Origin: Lentisphaeria bacterium
Lineage (GTDB): Bacteria; Verrucomicrobiota; Lentisphaeria; Victivallales; Victivallaceae
NCBI GenBank assembly: GCA_017507125.1
Contig: JAFWBQ010000024.1
Location: forward strand, 1 to 42,229
Length of the DNA: 42,229 bases
Reading direction: 5' to 3'
Positions 8,101-16,567 of the stretch are shown one piece after another. Made by a program: the position numbers and the translations under genes. The notes under the pieces were generated by a model. That model saw only the letters and a list, made by a program, of their open reading frames with translations, searched no databases and was not told where the DNA came from. How positions within the stretch are numbered: position 1 is the first letter of the stretch; each line of letters starts with the position of its first letter.

Positions 8101-10477
8101 GTTCAATATACCATTCGCTCCTGTTCCGCAAAAAGCAGACCACTCTGGATTTTCCGTTCTGATAAACAGTGCATGCGCGGTCAAGGGCGCTCCCTGAAAC
8201 TTTTCGGAAAACGGGAGTTGTGAAGATCTCAGAGGGGCGCTTTATCTTTTTGCCCAACAGCTCCTGAGGAACTGCCACACAGTTGTAGAACATGATGCCG
8301 CTCCCCTGTTTCTGGAACTTTTTCAGCAGCGCAATAAAATCTTTATCCGGGATCTTCTTGAAGTTGATATCCTGAACAATGATCACTTTGGGAGCTTTGA
8401 CGATCCCCTTGATCTGAACGATAGTATAGGGTTCAAAGTTTTTCCCGAAAGTCACATCCCAGTTGGTGCCTCCGCTGTCAACTTTGTGCAGCAGGGGAAT
8501 AAAATGATAACGCAGTTTCATGCGTTGGGAAAACTCAACGATCTGCCTTTTTCCTGTATGCTGGATGGAGCGGGTAGTTGCCAGAGGCAGATAGAGGATC
8601 TCTGGCATTTCAACCACAGGATCTGTCAGCCATTTTGTATGGGGCGTCACATATTCGTGAGAAATCTTTTCCAAAAAATCAAGTGCCCGGTACGAGGTGT
8701 TTTTACACTCTTCGCGCAACAGCTCTTGAGGAGAACGTGCTGTGTATGAAAAATCTTCTGGCACAAGTTTCACATTGTCCACCCAGAGAGTCTGGATGAA
8801 TGTGGAAATACCGAAGCGGAGTGCTCCGTATTCTGCGCCTCTGGGATTGTAAAAGGTATATTTGACCTTCTTCCAGGCGTAAGCGGATTTGCTGTTGAAA
8901 ATATTGATACGCGCTTTCCGGATGTTTTTATTTTGAGCGTCGCAAAATTCAGCCATACAGGTCAGCCAGGTGCGTTCAGGATTTTCCCCCCGCATATCAG
9001 CAGAGAAATGATACTTCACGCCGGACTCAGGACGGAAAAATACAGGAAAAACACTGTACTGCGTAGAGTCCTTGTGACGGATGACCTTGATGCATTTGGA
9101 GTTATCAGGACCTTCGTTGACCCACTGATACAGTTTGCGTCCGCGGACATACCAGCTCCAATAATATCCCTCTGCCCAGGGGGCATTGGGCATCTGTTTC
9201 TCAAAGGTTCCGTTGTAAACCAGATTGGCTCCCTCTTTGAAAAGTTCTGCCGGATAAGTTTTTTCGCTCTTTCTGTCAAAACAGACGCGGTAGGTGAAAT
9301 CTTCAGGTCCGCAGAAAACATAAGGTTTCCGCAGGGAATTGTAAGCAAATCCATCCTTGAACCGGGTAAAGTAATACCCTTCTTTGTTCACTCCGGGAAC
9401 AAGGACAAGAATACGCTGCTCTCCTGAGGGAAGTTTTTCAATGGTAAAGGGAACGGGTCGGTCATACTCAGGAGCATTGTTGGCAAGATTGTAAACAGAG
9501 ATCAATTTCGGGTCTATGGTGCCGGGGATACGGATGCCGCGCACAGAGTCATTGTACTGTCTGCGCCCCCGGATATCAAGGGTCCGGACAGAACGGGGGA
9601 ACACATTGTGCCCGGCACCGACCACTTTCACAGAGGTATCATTTTTGGCATAAAAATCCACAATAAGGGGTTTTCTGCCCCCCTTTTCCACAAGAGGACG
9701 GTGCATGTGTTTTTTCACAAGCTGAGGGACATTCTCTGAAAGCAGAACTTTGACCTGCCAGGATAAACTTCCTTTGGGGGGAAGAGTCTTTTCTTTCAGG
9801 AAAAATTCAAGGGTGGAAATATCCTTGCCGACGGAACACCAGCTGTAAAGGGCGCAAAGGAGATCCTGAGGCAGCAGCAGCACGCCGCCGGTCTTGTCGT
9901 CGATCCCCATGAATCCTGCCGCCGCGCCGGTGATGTCAGTATACCACTCTTCACCTTTGGCATCTCCGGGATGGTTCCTTGAAATCATTCCCCCTTTCAG
10001 CGGATAAAAGAAAGTGTTCCGCATCCCCATGGCATTATTGCGGCGGAGCATGGTTCGGGTCCACACGCCGGCATCTGCGGCTTTTCCTGAAATATTTTCC
10101 AGTTTAAAGGTCACAACAAGAGCATTCTCTTTGCTGTTGATGGAAAAACTCTTGGTCAAACGCAGAAAATCAAAGTTTTTAACACCGAGCACAGAAAATG
10201 TGACGGCGTCCTTTTTCACGTCAACAGGGGTAAACTCCAGAGCAGAAAAATCCTCAATGATCTGATTTTTTCCCTCAGAGCGCAACAATTTTTCTGTAAA
10301 GCTCAATCCCTCTTTTTCATGCCGGGTCAGCTCTTTACCATTGAATGAGAGGCGTTTCAAACCACCGCCTTTGGTGTCAAAAAAGGCCTGGATCTTGCCG
10401 GAACTGATGGAAAACTCGGCAGCGTTCAGAGAAAAGATCCCCAGACACGCCGCCAGCAGAACTTGTATCGTTTTCAT
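5153..10477 (-). CDS. Giant secreted GH42-like multidomain glycosidase
   Basis: A 1774-residue exported protein, far longer than the usual 650-700 residues of GH42. It has a signal peptide (MKTIQVLLAACLGIFSLNAA). The earlier ATG three codons upstream abuts the ribosome site AAAGG, so the second ATG was chosen. Approximate layout: a beta-rich N-terminal region to about 415, a CBM4/9-like jelly roll beginning NLVYNGTFEKQ (about 418-575), a Rossmann-like segment with YTIVQIKG and VIIVQDINF (about 680-775), beta sandwiches to 1020, a GH42-type TIM barrel (about 1030-1365), a GATase-like trimerisation domain ending near GGVVIADFAPGWFNEHG, and a final beta sandwich. The acid/base position reads ADEAYLG where GH42 enzymes have Asn-Glu, followed by CYSPHCLKDF as in the family. 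It acts in the periplasm or outside. Substrate is unknown; the lyase upstream suggests an acidic or mucin-like glycan. Confidence 0.8.
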   Translation of the reverse strand: MKTIQVLLAACLGIFSLNAAEFSISSGKIQAFFDTKGGGLKRLSFNGKELTRHEKEGLSFTEKLLRSEGKNQIIEDFSALEFTPVDVKKDAVTFSVLGVKNFDFLRLTKSFSINSKENALVVTFKLENISGKAADAGVWTRTMLRRNNAMGMRNTFFYPLKGGMISRNHPGDAKGEEWYTDITGAAAGFMGIDDKTGGVLLLPQDLLCALYSWCSVGKDISTLEFFLKEKTLPPKGSLSWQVKVLLSENVPQLVKKHMHRPLVEKGGRKPLIVDFYAKNDTSVKVVGAGHNVFPRSVRTLDIRGRRQYNDSVRGIRIPGTIDPKLISVYNLANNAPEYDRPVPFTIEKLPSGEQRILVLVPGVNKEGYYFTRFKDGFAYNSLRKPYVFCGPEDFTYRVCFDRKSEKTYPAELFKEGANLVYNGTFEKQMPNAPWAEGYYWSWYVRGRKLYQWVNEGPDNSKCIKVIRHKDSTQYSVFPVFFRPESGVKYHFSADMRGENPERTWLTCMAEFCDAQNKNIRKARINIFNSKSAYAWKKVKYTFYNPRGAEYGALRFGISTFIQTLWVDNVKLVPEDFSYTARSPQELLREECKNTSYRALDFLEKISHEYVTPHTKWLTDPVVEMPEILYLPLATTRSIQHTGKRQIVEFSQRMKLRYHFIPLLHKVDSGGTNWDVTFGKNFEPYTIVQIKGIVKAPKVIIVQDINFKKIPDKDFIALLKKFQKQGSGIMFYNCVAVPQELLGKKIKRPSEIFTTPVFRKVSGSALDRACTVYQNGKSRVVCFLRNRSEWYIEPVNFPCVPPEFAREMCPAYNSRDFRYWEYIYVSALKALRYAAGVESAVKVVENKGRSVILKAAEAETVLLKVSVEDMHRRAVCTFEQKAVLKPGLNKVTLALPAFPGGTFVADYRVTDQKGREYDFGALNFTNAEPNKLTVSFADKERIFDRNGDVRLQVAVSGVIPAGVSVICEIEDTRSRIVAKNSSAAKAVNNVSFRIAPPYTTLYRVHLKLVNGKKELSRGYGEFSMPSPGKDLTQLDALLWLGRTPMIQLASDMGFTYWIANFMQNGISMGRFKALANANLSMVMYGAGYANYSTSLKYRHDIPSDPVRTPCYSDPAHWKKVDEIIGKTMVGQRYRYYGAQLHEIADEAYLGSMVCYSPHCLKDFRAELKKQYGSLEALNKGWGRQFKKWDEVIPVQLKEVNGKENLAPWLDHKMFMAKVFAKNWVGGTRNLLRKYVPNSKAGLSGTQIPGYSYDWVQLMKHIDCLSYYSGIQRKAVHDFAGPGFVAGKWSGGYARAEVVNEFYQKSNIWADIFLGANMVSNFAGHAFDGDITPVRNTTFYTELVNELRTGIDRVILNGKEIGRDIAVLYSQSSLFSAMASIGSGIWHNSMTGWAALLEDLKFNYFYLPYDQLEKSVPKAKVVVLPCAVSLSPAAVKNLQKFVAAGGVVIADFAPGWFNEHGTKIRNAELEKLFGISRRNSTLSTAAAAVSSRAGYGIPVVKGEFRIGEKGLQCAGAEKLGDDLVFINRYGKGNAVLLNILVSGYQDVSLGGVGGEESSVKSGAALFCDNLRNLMQGVFNFARVSMNCSVTDVKSGKLYPCTTMLRQDGANYIFGVLKAQITAPDGKIPMLFHKKFLRKVHIKLPVKGHVYDIRKGKYMGEVDNFVIDLMPGDGQVFSIQKERTTGVEVNAPAVAERGRALDVRFKAAGAVGKQVFRMELSGPDGKIVRHYTVTGRFDAAGGKFTFQFAHNDKAGSWKCRIIHVNSGISAEKIIKLN

Positions 10478-10510
10478 TTTTCGCATCCTTTACATTGATT
10501 AAAAATCGCT

Positions 10511-12799
10511 TTACTCCGAAACCACAGTAAACAAAGAATCAAAGATCACTTCACTGCCGTCAGAAGGCAGCGGAGCCGTGCGGCGAAGCTGTTTCACATC
10601 GCCTGAAGCATAGAAATAAACCTTTTTCATGGCGTTTTCCCATCCCCGGGTCAGATAAGAGTCTTCGGCGGCTTTCACCCCGGGAGAATCCTTGAAGCGC
10701 AATTGGGCAGCGCCTCTTTCCTGAGTCAGCTCCCAGAGGTTTTTGCGGAGTTTGTTTTCACCAAGTCCGTTGAACTGGCACTCAACGGAAACGGCGTCAC
10801 TCTCGGCATTCTTCACCACGCGGTCAATGACATGAACTCCCTTTTCAAGAACTGTGACTTCCCGTTTCCAGAGGACTCCGGCAAAAGAGACTTCACAGTA
10901 AAGAGTGTCCCCCTTACGGCGGAAGAGTGAAAATTCAGGTCCTCTGATGGCTTTCCCCTCTTTGTCCCTGAGAATGATCATATTGTGACAGTGGGGCCCC
11001 ACCTCGCGCAGAGAGTATGCCTCCACCATATTCACAGGGGTATTACGGATATCAAATCCGTATCCGTTATCCACCAGCCAGAGGTGTTTGCCGTACTGGT
11101 AAGTCAGGATCGCTCCTGTGTCAAAGTGTTTGTGGGAGTCGCAAGAACAGGGTTCAAAGAGGAAATAACTGTTTTCATCCCGGTAAACAGCTTTATCGAC
11201 TTTGCATTTGGCTGCCTCAGGAAAACGCTTGAGGACATGGGTAACAAGGGGGAGAAGAGTCCACCCCTCTGCGGGCATCTTTGCTCTGGGAACAGGAGGC
11301 AGATGCAGATAGCCGCCCCAGCCGGGAACAGGCAGGACCGAAGCTCCGATAAAGTAAAGTCTGTCGGCAAGGTCAGCCGCCATTTCATCGTTTGCAACTT
11401 GAGCCAACGCCTGAAGCATATCCCGGTGCTCCGTTGCCAGAAGGGCCTCAGAGTCGCCGTAACAGACCTGCCTTCCGTCATTGTCTGAAATACACTTGAT
11501 CGCCTCTGCCATCTTCCGGAATCCGGGAGATGGCTTGCCCTTTTCGGCAAGATCCCACTGCAGTTTCTGGCTGGGAACGATCCACTGATAGCTCCCTGAA
11601 TTTTCCTTCTGCCGCCAGGTACGGCTGAGTTCCCCGCCGGAAAAAGCGGTTTTGGCGTAAAATTTCCATCTTGCCGCATCGCTTTTAAGATTGTAAGTTT
11701 CCTCAAAGTAGCGGGCGCCCCAATAGCAGCTGATGGCGGGAAACGTTTCATGGTTGAAACGCAATGCACACTCGCGCATGGGCCAGTGCTCCTTGCCGTA
11801 TTTTTCAATGAGGCGGAACGAACTCAGCAAAAAGGCAGCGCCCAGCAGACGGTCTTCTTCAGTAAAGATGGGATCCCGCTCTGCCGCAGCAAAACAGTTT
11901 ATGAGAGATCCCAGATAAAAATCATAGTCGGAAATATAACTTGCGCCGCCGGGCAGAGTCAGGTAGTAACGCACCATGGCAAAAAAAGTTGCCTTGAACG
12001 CCTCAAGAAAACGGCGGTCACCAGTATACATGTAAGCATAATAACACTTGACCATGGGAGGAACCGTACAGTGGCCGTTATCTCTGCCCACTTGCGGACC
12101 ACCGCAGTCAAAGGCCTCTGAGATTTTCTTAACAAAATCTTCAAAGGAGTCAACGGGGAAACGGGTGCAGACCTGAGTTTTGAGGAGCTGCTCCGGATCT
12201 TTCATGATTTCCGGGATATCCGCTCCGGGAATCATACGGGGAGTACGTTCATTTTCCCAGTGTTTCAGAAAAGCCTTTTCGCTTGACTCATCGCAGCAGA
12301 CAACAGCACGGAGCGCTTTTCCGTAAGGAAACTCAAGGCTCCATCCTCCTTTTCCGGGGAAGATGCCGTTTGCCATGACTCTCTGAAGCATGGCAAGACG
12401 GCAGGCATGTTTGTTTTCAGCCGATGAGCCGAAAATCACAGCCTCGCCAGTTTCAGGGAGTTCCGCGCGGTCGCTGATAATTTTGCCGCCCATTTTCCGG
12501 GCAAGTGCGGTATAAAATTTATTCCCTTCAGGAACTGAGGCGATAAATCCCGCCTTAAACTCAGCTTTGGCAAAAGTATAGGGCGCAGAAAAATCCGTTG
12601 CCGGGAAAAGGATATCCCCGTTGCGCCAGATCCTTTTACCGTATGCAGCAGGATTTTTGCGGCAGAGAGCAAGGGCCTCAGGCGAAAGATCCATAACTGA
12701 AGGCTGCCGCAGTCCCCAGTTGGGGGCGAGTCCGCAGTGCTGCCGCCAATTCAATTGGCGTTCCGAAAGAATGGCATCCAATGATTTCATATTAGCCAT
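10511..12799 (-). CDS. Heparinase II/III-like polysaccharide lyase
   Basis: A 762-residue protein with the build of heparinase II/III and related PL families: an alpha/alpha toroid (about 200-530) and a C-terminal beta-sandwich domain. The family motif is SHKHFDTGAILTYQYG followed by WLVDNGYG near residue 560, and GPHCHNMIIL follows. RFNHETFPAISCYWGARYF in the toroid contains the Asn-His pair often seen at the active site. These enzymes cleave uronic-acid-containing glycans by beta-elimination. No signal peptide is visible, so it may act on imported oligosaccharides, unlike its exported neighbour. An ATG four codons upstream directly touches AGGAG, so the start at 12799 was chosen. It is 28 bases downstream of the oxidoreductase and 33 bases upstream of the GH42-like gene. 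Confidence 0.8.
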   Translation of the reverse strand: MANMKSLDAILSERQLNWRQHCGLAPNWGLRQPSVMDLSPEALALCRKNPAAYGKRIWRNGDILFPATDFSAPYTFAKAEFKAGFIASVPEGNKFYTALARKMGGKIISDRAELPETGEAVIFGSSAENKHACRLAMLQRVMANGIFPGKGGWSLEFPYGKALRAVVCCDESSEKAFLKHWENERTPRMIPGADIPEIMKDPEQLLKTQVCTRFPVDSFEDFVKKISEAFDCGGPQVGRDNGHCTVPPMVKCYYAYMYTGDRRFLEAFKATFFAMVRYYLTLPGGASYISDYDFYLGSLINCFAAAERDPIFTEEDRLLGAAFLLSSFRLIEKYGKEHWPMRECALRFNHETFPAISCYWGARYFEETYNLKSDAARWKFYAKTAFSGGELSRTWRQKENSGSYQWIVPSQKLQWDLAEKGKPSPGFRKMAEAIKCISDNDGRQVCYGDSEALLATEHRDMLQALAQVANDEMAADLADRLYFIGASVLPVPGWGGYLHLPPVPRAKMPAEGWTLLPLVTHVLKRFPEAAKCKVDKAVYRDENSYFLFEPCSCDSHKHFDTGAILTYQYGKHLWLVDNGYGFDIRNTPVNMVEAYSLREVGPHCHNMIILRDKEGKAIRGPEFSLFRRKGDTLYCEVSFAGVLWKREVTVLEKGVHVIDRVVKNAESDAVSVECQFNGLGENKLRKNLWELTQERGAAQLRFKDSPGVKAAEDSYLTRGWENAMKKVYFYASGDVKQLRRTAPLPSDGSEVIFDSLFTVVSE

Positions 12800-12827
12800 A
12801 AAAAAACTCATCTCCTAAAAAATTTTA

Positions 12828-13862
12828 TCAATTCCAGAAATTTTCGGAAGAAGTGCGGCACTCTTTTAAAAGCCGCATAACTTCAAGAGTCTCTTCAAGA
12901 GGTACCAGAGGCGCTTCAATACCTTTGTAAAAATCCCGGCAGTGCTTGTACCACTCATAGGAACTGACTTCAGGATTTTCAAGAGTTTCTTCTGTAAAAT
13001 TATTTTCCCGGGGCGGGTAGCGCCGATCAGGAGCAGCATAGCCTTCGTGCATGACCAGTTCCGTCATTTTGCTGCAATATTTCAAATGCCATTTGCCATC
13101 CTGAAAAAAGGCGCTGCCCCGGTCGCCGAAAAGTTCCATATCAGGGCAAGGCAGGGCAGAAGCCATATTGATTTCCAGCTTGTAAAGGATCCCGGAGCTT
13201 CCGCGCATGGCGACAGAAACCACATCTTCAGCATCGCCCCCCGAAAGGATCCGTTCCGTTTCGCAGCGCACCTTGACCGCTTTACGGTCGCCCCCAAGAT
13301 ACAGCAGCTGATCCAGAAAATGGGCGCCGTAATTGTTGAGCATTCCGCCGCCCTGAGCGGAAAATGACTGCCAGTCATTGCGGCGGACAAAAGAACAGAT
13401 GGAGCGTTTGATCTGCCAGATCTTTCCCAGTTTTCCGGAGCGGATGATCTCCTGTGCTTTCAGAGTCAATCCGATCAGGCGGTGGGGCTGATAGATCATC
13501 AACTTTCTGCCGTATTTTTTTGCAGCGGCAGCCATAGCCTCAGCCTCTTCCCGGGTAAGAGCCATGGGTTTGTCACAAAAAACGTCGATCCCTCTGCTCA
13601 AGAAATATTCACACTGTTCCCGGTGAAAAACCGTGGGAGAAGCGATGACTGCCAGATCAATGGTTCCTGAATCTGCCATCTGACGCCAATCGGTGAAACG
13701 ATGGGGCACACCATACACAGAGAGCGCCTCGTCTACTCTTTCCTGTAAAGGATCGGCAACAGCGGCAGCTTCCAGACCTTCAGTCGCTCTGATCGCCGGC
13801 AGATGGAATCCCCAGCCGATACGTCCGAGTCCACAGATCCCGCAACGAATGACTTTATCCAT
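12828..13862 (-). CDS. Gfo/Idh/MocA-family NAD(P)-dependent oxidoreductase
   Basis: A 344-residue sugar oxidoreductase and the first gene of the four-gene operon. The N-terminal Rossmann fold shows CGICGLGRIGWGFHLPAI, then VADPLQERVDEAL, and the family motif DVFCDKPMALTREEAE with the catalytic-site Lys-Pro. The C-terminal alpha/beta domain carries GGGMLNNYGAHFLDQLLYLGG, with the His near residue 180 commonly placed at the active site. GGAGA precedes the ATG. Such enzymes oxidise or reduce ring hydroxyls, often making 3-keto sugars. Its position with a lyase, a glycosidase and an isomerase suggests it processes the monosaccharide set free. The cofactor and the sugar are not determined. Confidence 0.88.
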   Translation of the reverse strand: MDKVIRCGICGLGRIGWGFHLPAIRATEGLEAAAVADPLQERVDEALSVYGVPHRFTDWRQMADSGTIDLAVIASPTVFHREQCEYFLSRGIDVFCDKPMALTREEAEAMAAAAKKYGRKLMIYQPHRLIGLTLKAQEIIRSGKLGKIWQIKRSICSFVRRNDWQSFSAQGGGMLNNYGAHFLDQLLYLGGDRKAVKVRCETERILSGGDAEDVVSVAMRGSSGILYKLEINMASALPCPDMELFGDRGSAFFQDGKWHLKYCSKMTELVMHEGYAAPDRRYPPRENNFTEETLENPEVSSYEWYKHCRDFYKGIEAPLVPLEETLEVMRLLKECRTSSENFWN

Positions 13863-13918
13863 AAAAAAATTCTCCGTTTGAAAAATTTACGATTTTCTAA
13901 AAAATATAAAACTTTTCA

Positions 13919-13947
13919 AATATAGTCTCTCTGCATTAAAAAATCAA
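13919..13947 (-). promoter_or_regulatory. Promoter of the four-gene sugar operon
   Basis: On the minus strand TTGATT (13942-13947), 17-base spacer, TATATT (13919-13924), followed by about 56 bases of AT-rich leader up to the ATG at 13862. The spacer and position are ideal. Confidence 0.65.
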
Positions 13948-13973
13948 GTCTTCAGGAACGATTCCTTCGAGGA

Positions 13974-14732
13974 TTATCGAAAAATCGGCACTGGACCTGT
14001 TGAAGAATAAAGAAGTTCAGCCTTGCAGTGATATACCGAAGCGATATTTTCTGCCGTCAAAACTTTTTCCGGAGTTCCTGAAGCAAAAATGCCTCCTTCC
14101 GAAAAAAGGATCAACTCATCTGCAAAAGAGGCAGCAAGGGCAAGATCATGGGTCACGACGGCAACAGCAGAATTCTCTTTTTGCTGTCTGAAAATTTCCA
14201 TAGTCTTGAGGGCACCGGCAGGATCAAGAGCAGAGGTGGGCTCATCCAAAAGCATCACCGGGGTCTTCCGGGCGAGAAGAGAAGCGATCAACACCTTCTG
14301 ATATTCACCGCCTGAAAGATGACTGCAGACCTTGTCTTTCAAAGAAGTTATCCCCGTAAATTCCATTACCTCAGCCACCGTTTTAAGATCCTCACAGCCG
14401 GGATCAAAAAGCCGCGGCAGATGTGCAAAGCGCCCCATCATTATTCTTTCTGCGACTGAAAAATCAAGTGCAGGAGGCTTTTCCTGAGCAAGGACTCCCA
14501 CCCGGCATGCACGTTCAATATGAGAAAATGAAGTGAGTTTTTTTCCGTCGAGACGGATTTCTCCTGCCGATGGTGCGAGAAGTCCGCCCAGTAAATGTAT
14601 CAAAGTAGACTTTCCACTGCCGTTGGGCCCTGTGATAACGGTCAGTTTTCCCGGAGCAAGAGTCAAAGAACAGTCAGAAAGGATCTTTCCGGTCCTGTAA
14701 GAAAAAGAGATATTTTCAGCTTCAAGAAACAT
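13974..14732 (-). CDS. ABC transporter ATPase of iron-siderophore/cobalamin type
   Basis: A 252-residue ATPase with Walker A GPNGSGKST, signature LSGGEYQK, Walker B VMLLDEPTSALD and the switch histidine in VVTHDLALAASFADE. It resembles FecE/FhuC/BtuD. It energises import by the permease encoded two bases upstream and is the last gene of the three-gene import operon. AGGA precedes the ATG with a 12-base gap. The final residues overlap the region that carries the next operon's promoter, so the two operons are closely packed. Whether the cargo is ferric siderophore, haem or a corrinoid cannot be settled from the ATPase alone. Confidence 0.92.
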   Translation of the reverse strand: MFLEAENISFSYRTGKILSDCSLTLAPGKLTVITGPNGSGKSTLIHLLGGLLAPSAGEIRLDGKKLTSFSHIERACRVGVLAQEKPPALDFSVAERIMMGRFAHLPRLFDPGCEDLKTVAEVMEFTGITSLKDKVCSHLSGGEYQKVLIASLLARKTPVMLLDEPTSALDPAGALKTMEIFRQQKENSAVAVVTHDLALAASFADELILFSEGGIFASGTPEKVLTAENIASVYHCKAELLYSSTGPVPIFR

Positions 14733-14734
14733 AT

Positions 14735-15664
14735 TTATTTTTTCCTGTTCAAGATCCAGAGAAATACGGGACCGCCGGTGATAGAGGTAACCACGCCCAC
14801 AGGCAATTCCTGTCCCGGCAGCACCAGACGGCTCAGGATATCACATAACATAAGAAAAACCGCGCCCCAGATAAACATGGGAAACAGATTCTTTCTGTGT
14901 GAAGAGGAGCAAAGACGCCGGACAGCATGGGGTACGATCAGTCCGCAAAAACCAACAGCTCCGGCAAGTGCGACGGATGACGCGGCCAATATTGAGGCAC
15001 ACAACACTACGGCAAGGGTCATCCGTCTGACATTGACGCCCAGAAAAAAGGCCTCTTTTTCGCCCAGTGCCAGCAAATCCAATTCTCCGGCTCTCCAGCG
15101 CAGATAGAGAAGGACCAGTAAAGTCACCCCTATCATGGGAAAAAGAAGTTTTTCATTGACAGACTGAAGATCTCCCAGAAGCCACCACGAAGCAGCGGCG
15201 ACCTCATCGCTGCTTGCCACAGAGAGCAGAAACATGAGAATACTTGAACAGATGGTTCCGGCAATAACACCTGAAAGCAGTAATTTTTCCCCGCCCCCCG
15301 CGCGACTGATATAAAGTACAAGAAGCAGAGTCAACAGGGCGCCGGCAAGAGCCGCAAAAGGAACAGCATAAACCGTGACGGCGTGGATCCCGGTAATAAA
15401 AGCAACAGCGGCACCGACGCCGGCTCCGGCAGAGACTCCCAGAGTGTAGGGTTCTGCCAGCGGGTTCCGCAGGACTGCCTGAAATGCCATACCGCTGAGA
15501 CTCAAGGCGCCCCCTATGAACATCGCTCCCAGCATTCTGAAAAAGCGCAGTTCAGCGACAGGTGAGTCCAAAACGTCTTTCAGGGCGATGGTCTCTGCGC
15601 CGAAAAAGATCCCGGCGACAAAAACAGCTGCCAGAAGCAGCAGCGGTAAAAAAATCCGTTTCAC
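14735..15664 (-). CDS. FecCD/BtuC-type ABC transporter permease
   Basis: A 309-residue inner-membrane permease with about nine or ten hydrophobic segments. Family motifs are GGALSLSGMAFQAVLRNPLAEPYTLG followed by VSAGAGVG near the N-terminus, and GFCGLIVPHAVR near the C-terminus, the ATPase-coupling region (quoted in pieces). The start is taken as GTG at 15664: GGAG lies six bases upstream and the GTGA overlaps the stop of the binding-protein gene, a classic coupling arrangement. A TTG in frame at 15676 lacks a ribosome site. It forms the membrane channel of the importer. Confidence 0.9.
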   Translation of the reverse strand: MKRIFLPLLLLAAVFVAGIFFGAETIALKDVLDSPVAELRFFRMLGAMFIGGALSLSGMAFQAVLRNPLAEPYTLGVSAGAGVGAAVAFITGIHAVTVYAVPFAALAGALLTLLLVLYISRAGGGEKLLLSGVIAGTICSSILMFLLSVASSDEVAAASWWLLGDLQSVNEKLLFPMIGVTLLVLLYLRWRAGELDLLALGEKEAFFLGVNVRRMTLAVVLCASILAASSVALAGAVGFCGLIVPHAVRRLCSSSHRKNLFPMFIWGAVFLMLCDILSRLVLPGQELPVGVVTSITGGPVFLWILNRKK

Positions 15665-16452
15665 TTCTGACTCCAACTGTCAAGTATTTTTTCCAGTTTT
15701 TCAATGCCCTCTTTCAGCCGGGGACCGGGACGCAAAAGCGTATCCTGATCAAACTCAGCAAGGACGCGTTTATTTTTCACAGCTGAAAATTTCTGCCATA
15801 CCCGGCGCTGTTTCCAACCGGAACTGGAGGCACTCCAGATGATAACATCTATTTTTTTCTTCAGCAGCGTATCAAACGAGGGGCGCAAATATTCCTGATC
15901 GAATTCACCTGTTGCGTTGACAGCTCCGGCAAGGCTAATGACTTCGTGGAGATGGGATCGGCGCCCCGGAGTCATAAGCGGAGTATCCCAAATCACCCAC
16001 AGAATACGTACATTTTTGCGGATGACTTTTTTGTTTCTGAGGGCATCGATCCGTTTTATTTCACGGGATGCAGCCTCGCGTGCATCAAGTTCTTTCCCCA
16101 ATATCTCCACACATTTACGGTATTCATCCAAACTGCGGCAGGGCAGCTGAAGCGTTCTGATACCGGCACGTTCAAAGTTGACCTTGACGCCGGGATTGAC
16201 CAGATCGTTGGTCACAAGAAGTGTCGGCTTGAGAGAAAGTATCTTTTCTGTAAAGGGGACGGCAAAACGTCCGGCAACGGGTAGTTTTTTTACACTCTCA
16301 GGGTAGGAACAGACATCGCTGCGCCCCGCGAGAACACTCTCTTTCCCCAGAAAGCAGATCAGTTCAGTCAGAGCAGGAGAGAGAGAGACCACAGTCAATT
16401 CAGCTCCGCGGAGTGAACAAAGTGTCAATAAAAGGCAAAAAAGTATTCTCAT
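15661..16452 (-). CDS. Periplasmic metal-complex/cobalamin binding protein (BtuF-like)
   Basis: A 263-residue periplasmic binding protein of the long-helix type (cluster A-II). The signal peptide is MRILFCLLLTLCSLRGAE; the upstream ATG three codons before leaves no space after AGGA and was rejected. The body shows VVSLSPALTELICFLG, AGRSDVCSYPE, VAGRF, SLKPTLLVTND and RPSFDTLLKKKIDVIIW, all typical of BtuF and its close relatives rather than FecB-type siderophore binders. It presents the ligand to the permease encoded next. No cobalamin riboswitch (B12 box) was recognised in the 60 bases upstream. Corrinoid binding is the best guess but not certain. Confidence 0.82.
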   Translation of the reverse strand: MRILFCLLLTLCSLRGAELTVVSLSPALTELICFLGKESVLAGRSDVCSYPESVKKLPVAGRFAVPFTEKILSLKPTLLVTNDLVNPGVKVNFERAGIRTLQLPCRSLDEYRKCVEILGKELDAREAASREIKRIDALRNKKVIRKNVRILWVIWDTPLMTPGRRSHLHEVISLAGAVNATGEFDQEYLRPSFDTLLKKKIDVIIWSASSSGWKQRRVWQKFSAVKNKRVLAEFDQDTLLRPGPRLKEGIEKLEKILDSWSQK

Positions 16453-16485
16453 GTTTCTCATTCCTGAATTTCAAGTAACTCTTAT

Positions 16486-16514
16486 AATATACTCTTATTC
16501 CTCCGTAAAAGCAA
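16486..16514 (-). promoter_or_regulatory. Probable promoter for the importer operon
   Basis: On the minus strand TTGCTT (16509-16514), 17-base spacer, TATATT (16486-16491), about 34 bases before the start at 16452. The -35 lies in the T-rich tail of the upstream operon's terminator. Confidence 0.5.
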
Positions 16515-16548
16515 ACGCCGGAAACTGTCTTTGTCACAGTTTCCGGCG
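16505..16548 (-). terminator. Terminator of the secretin/MarR operon
   Basis: Perfect 13-bp arms (16516-16528 with 16536-16548) around a 7-base loop, followed on the minus strand by TTTGCTTTT. It lies 20 bases past the MarR stop codon. Confidence 0.85.
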
Positions 16549-16567
16549 CATTTGTCAGACTTCTTTA

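Noticed and set aside
16453..16515. Possible cobalamin riboswitch ahead of the BtuF-like gene
   Set aside because: The gap is only about 60 bases and lacks a B12-box-like segment, too short for that riboswitch.
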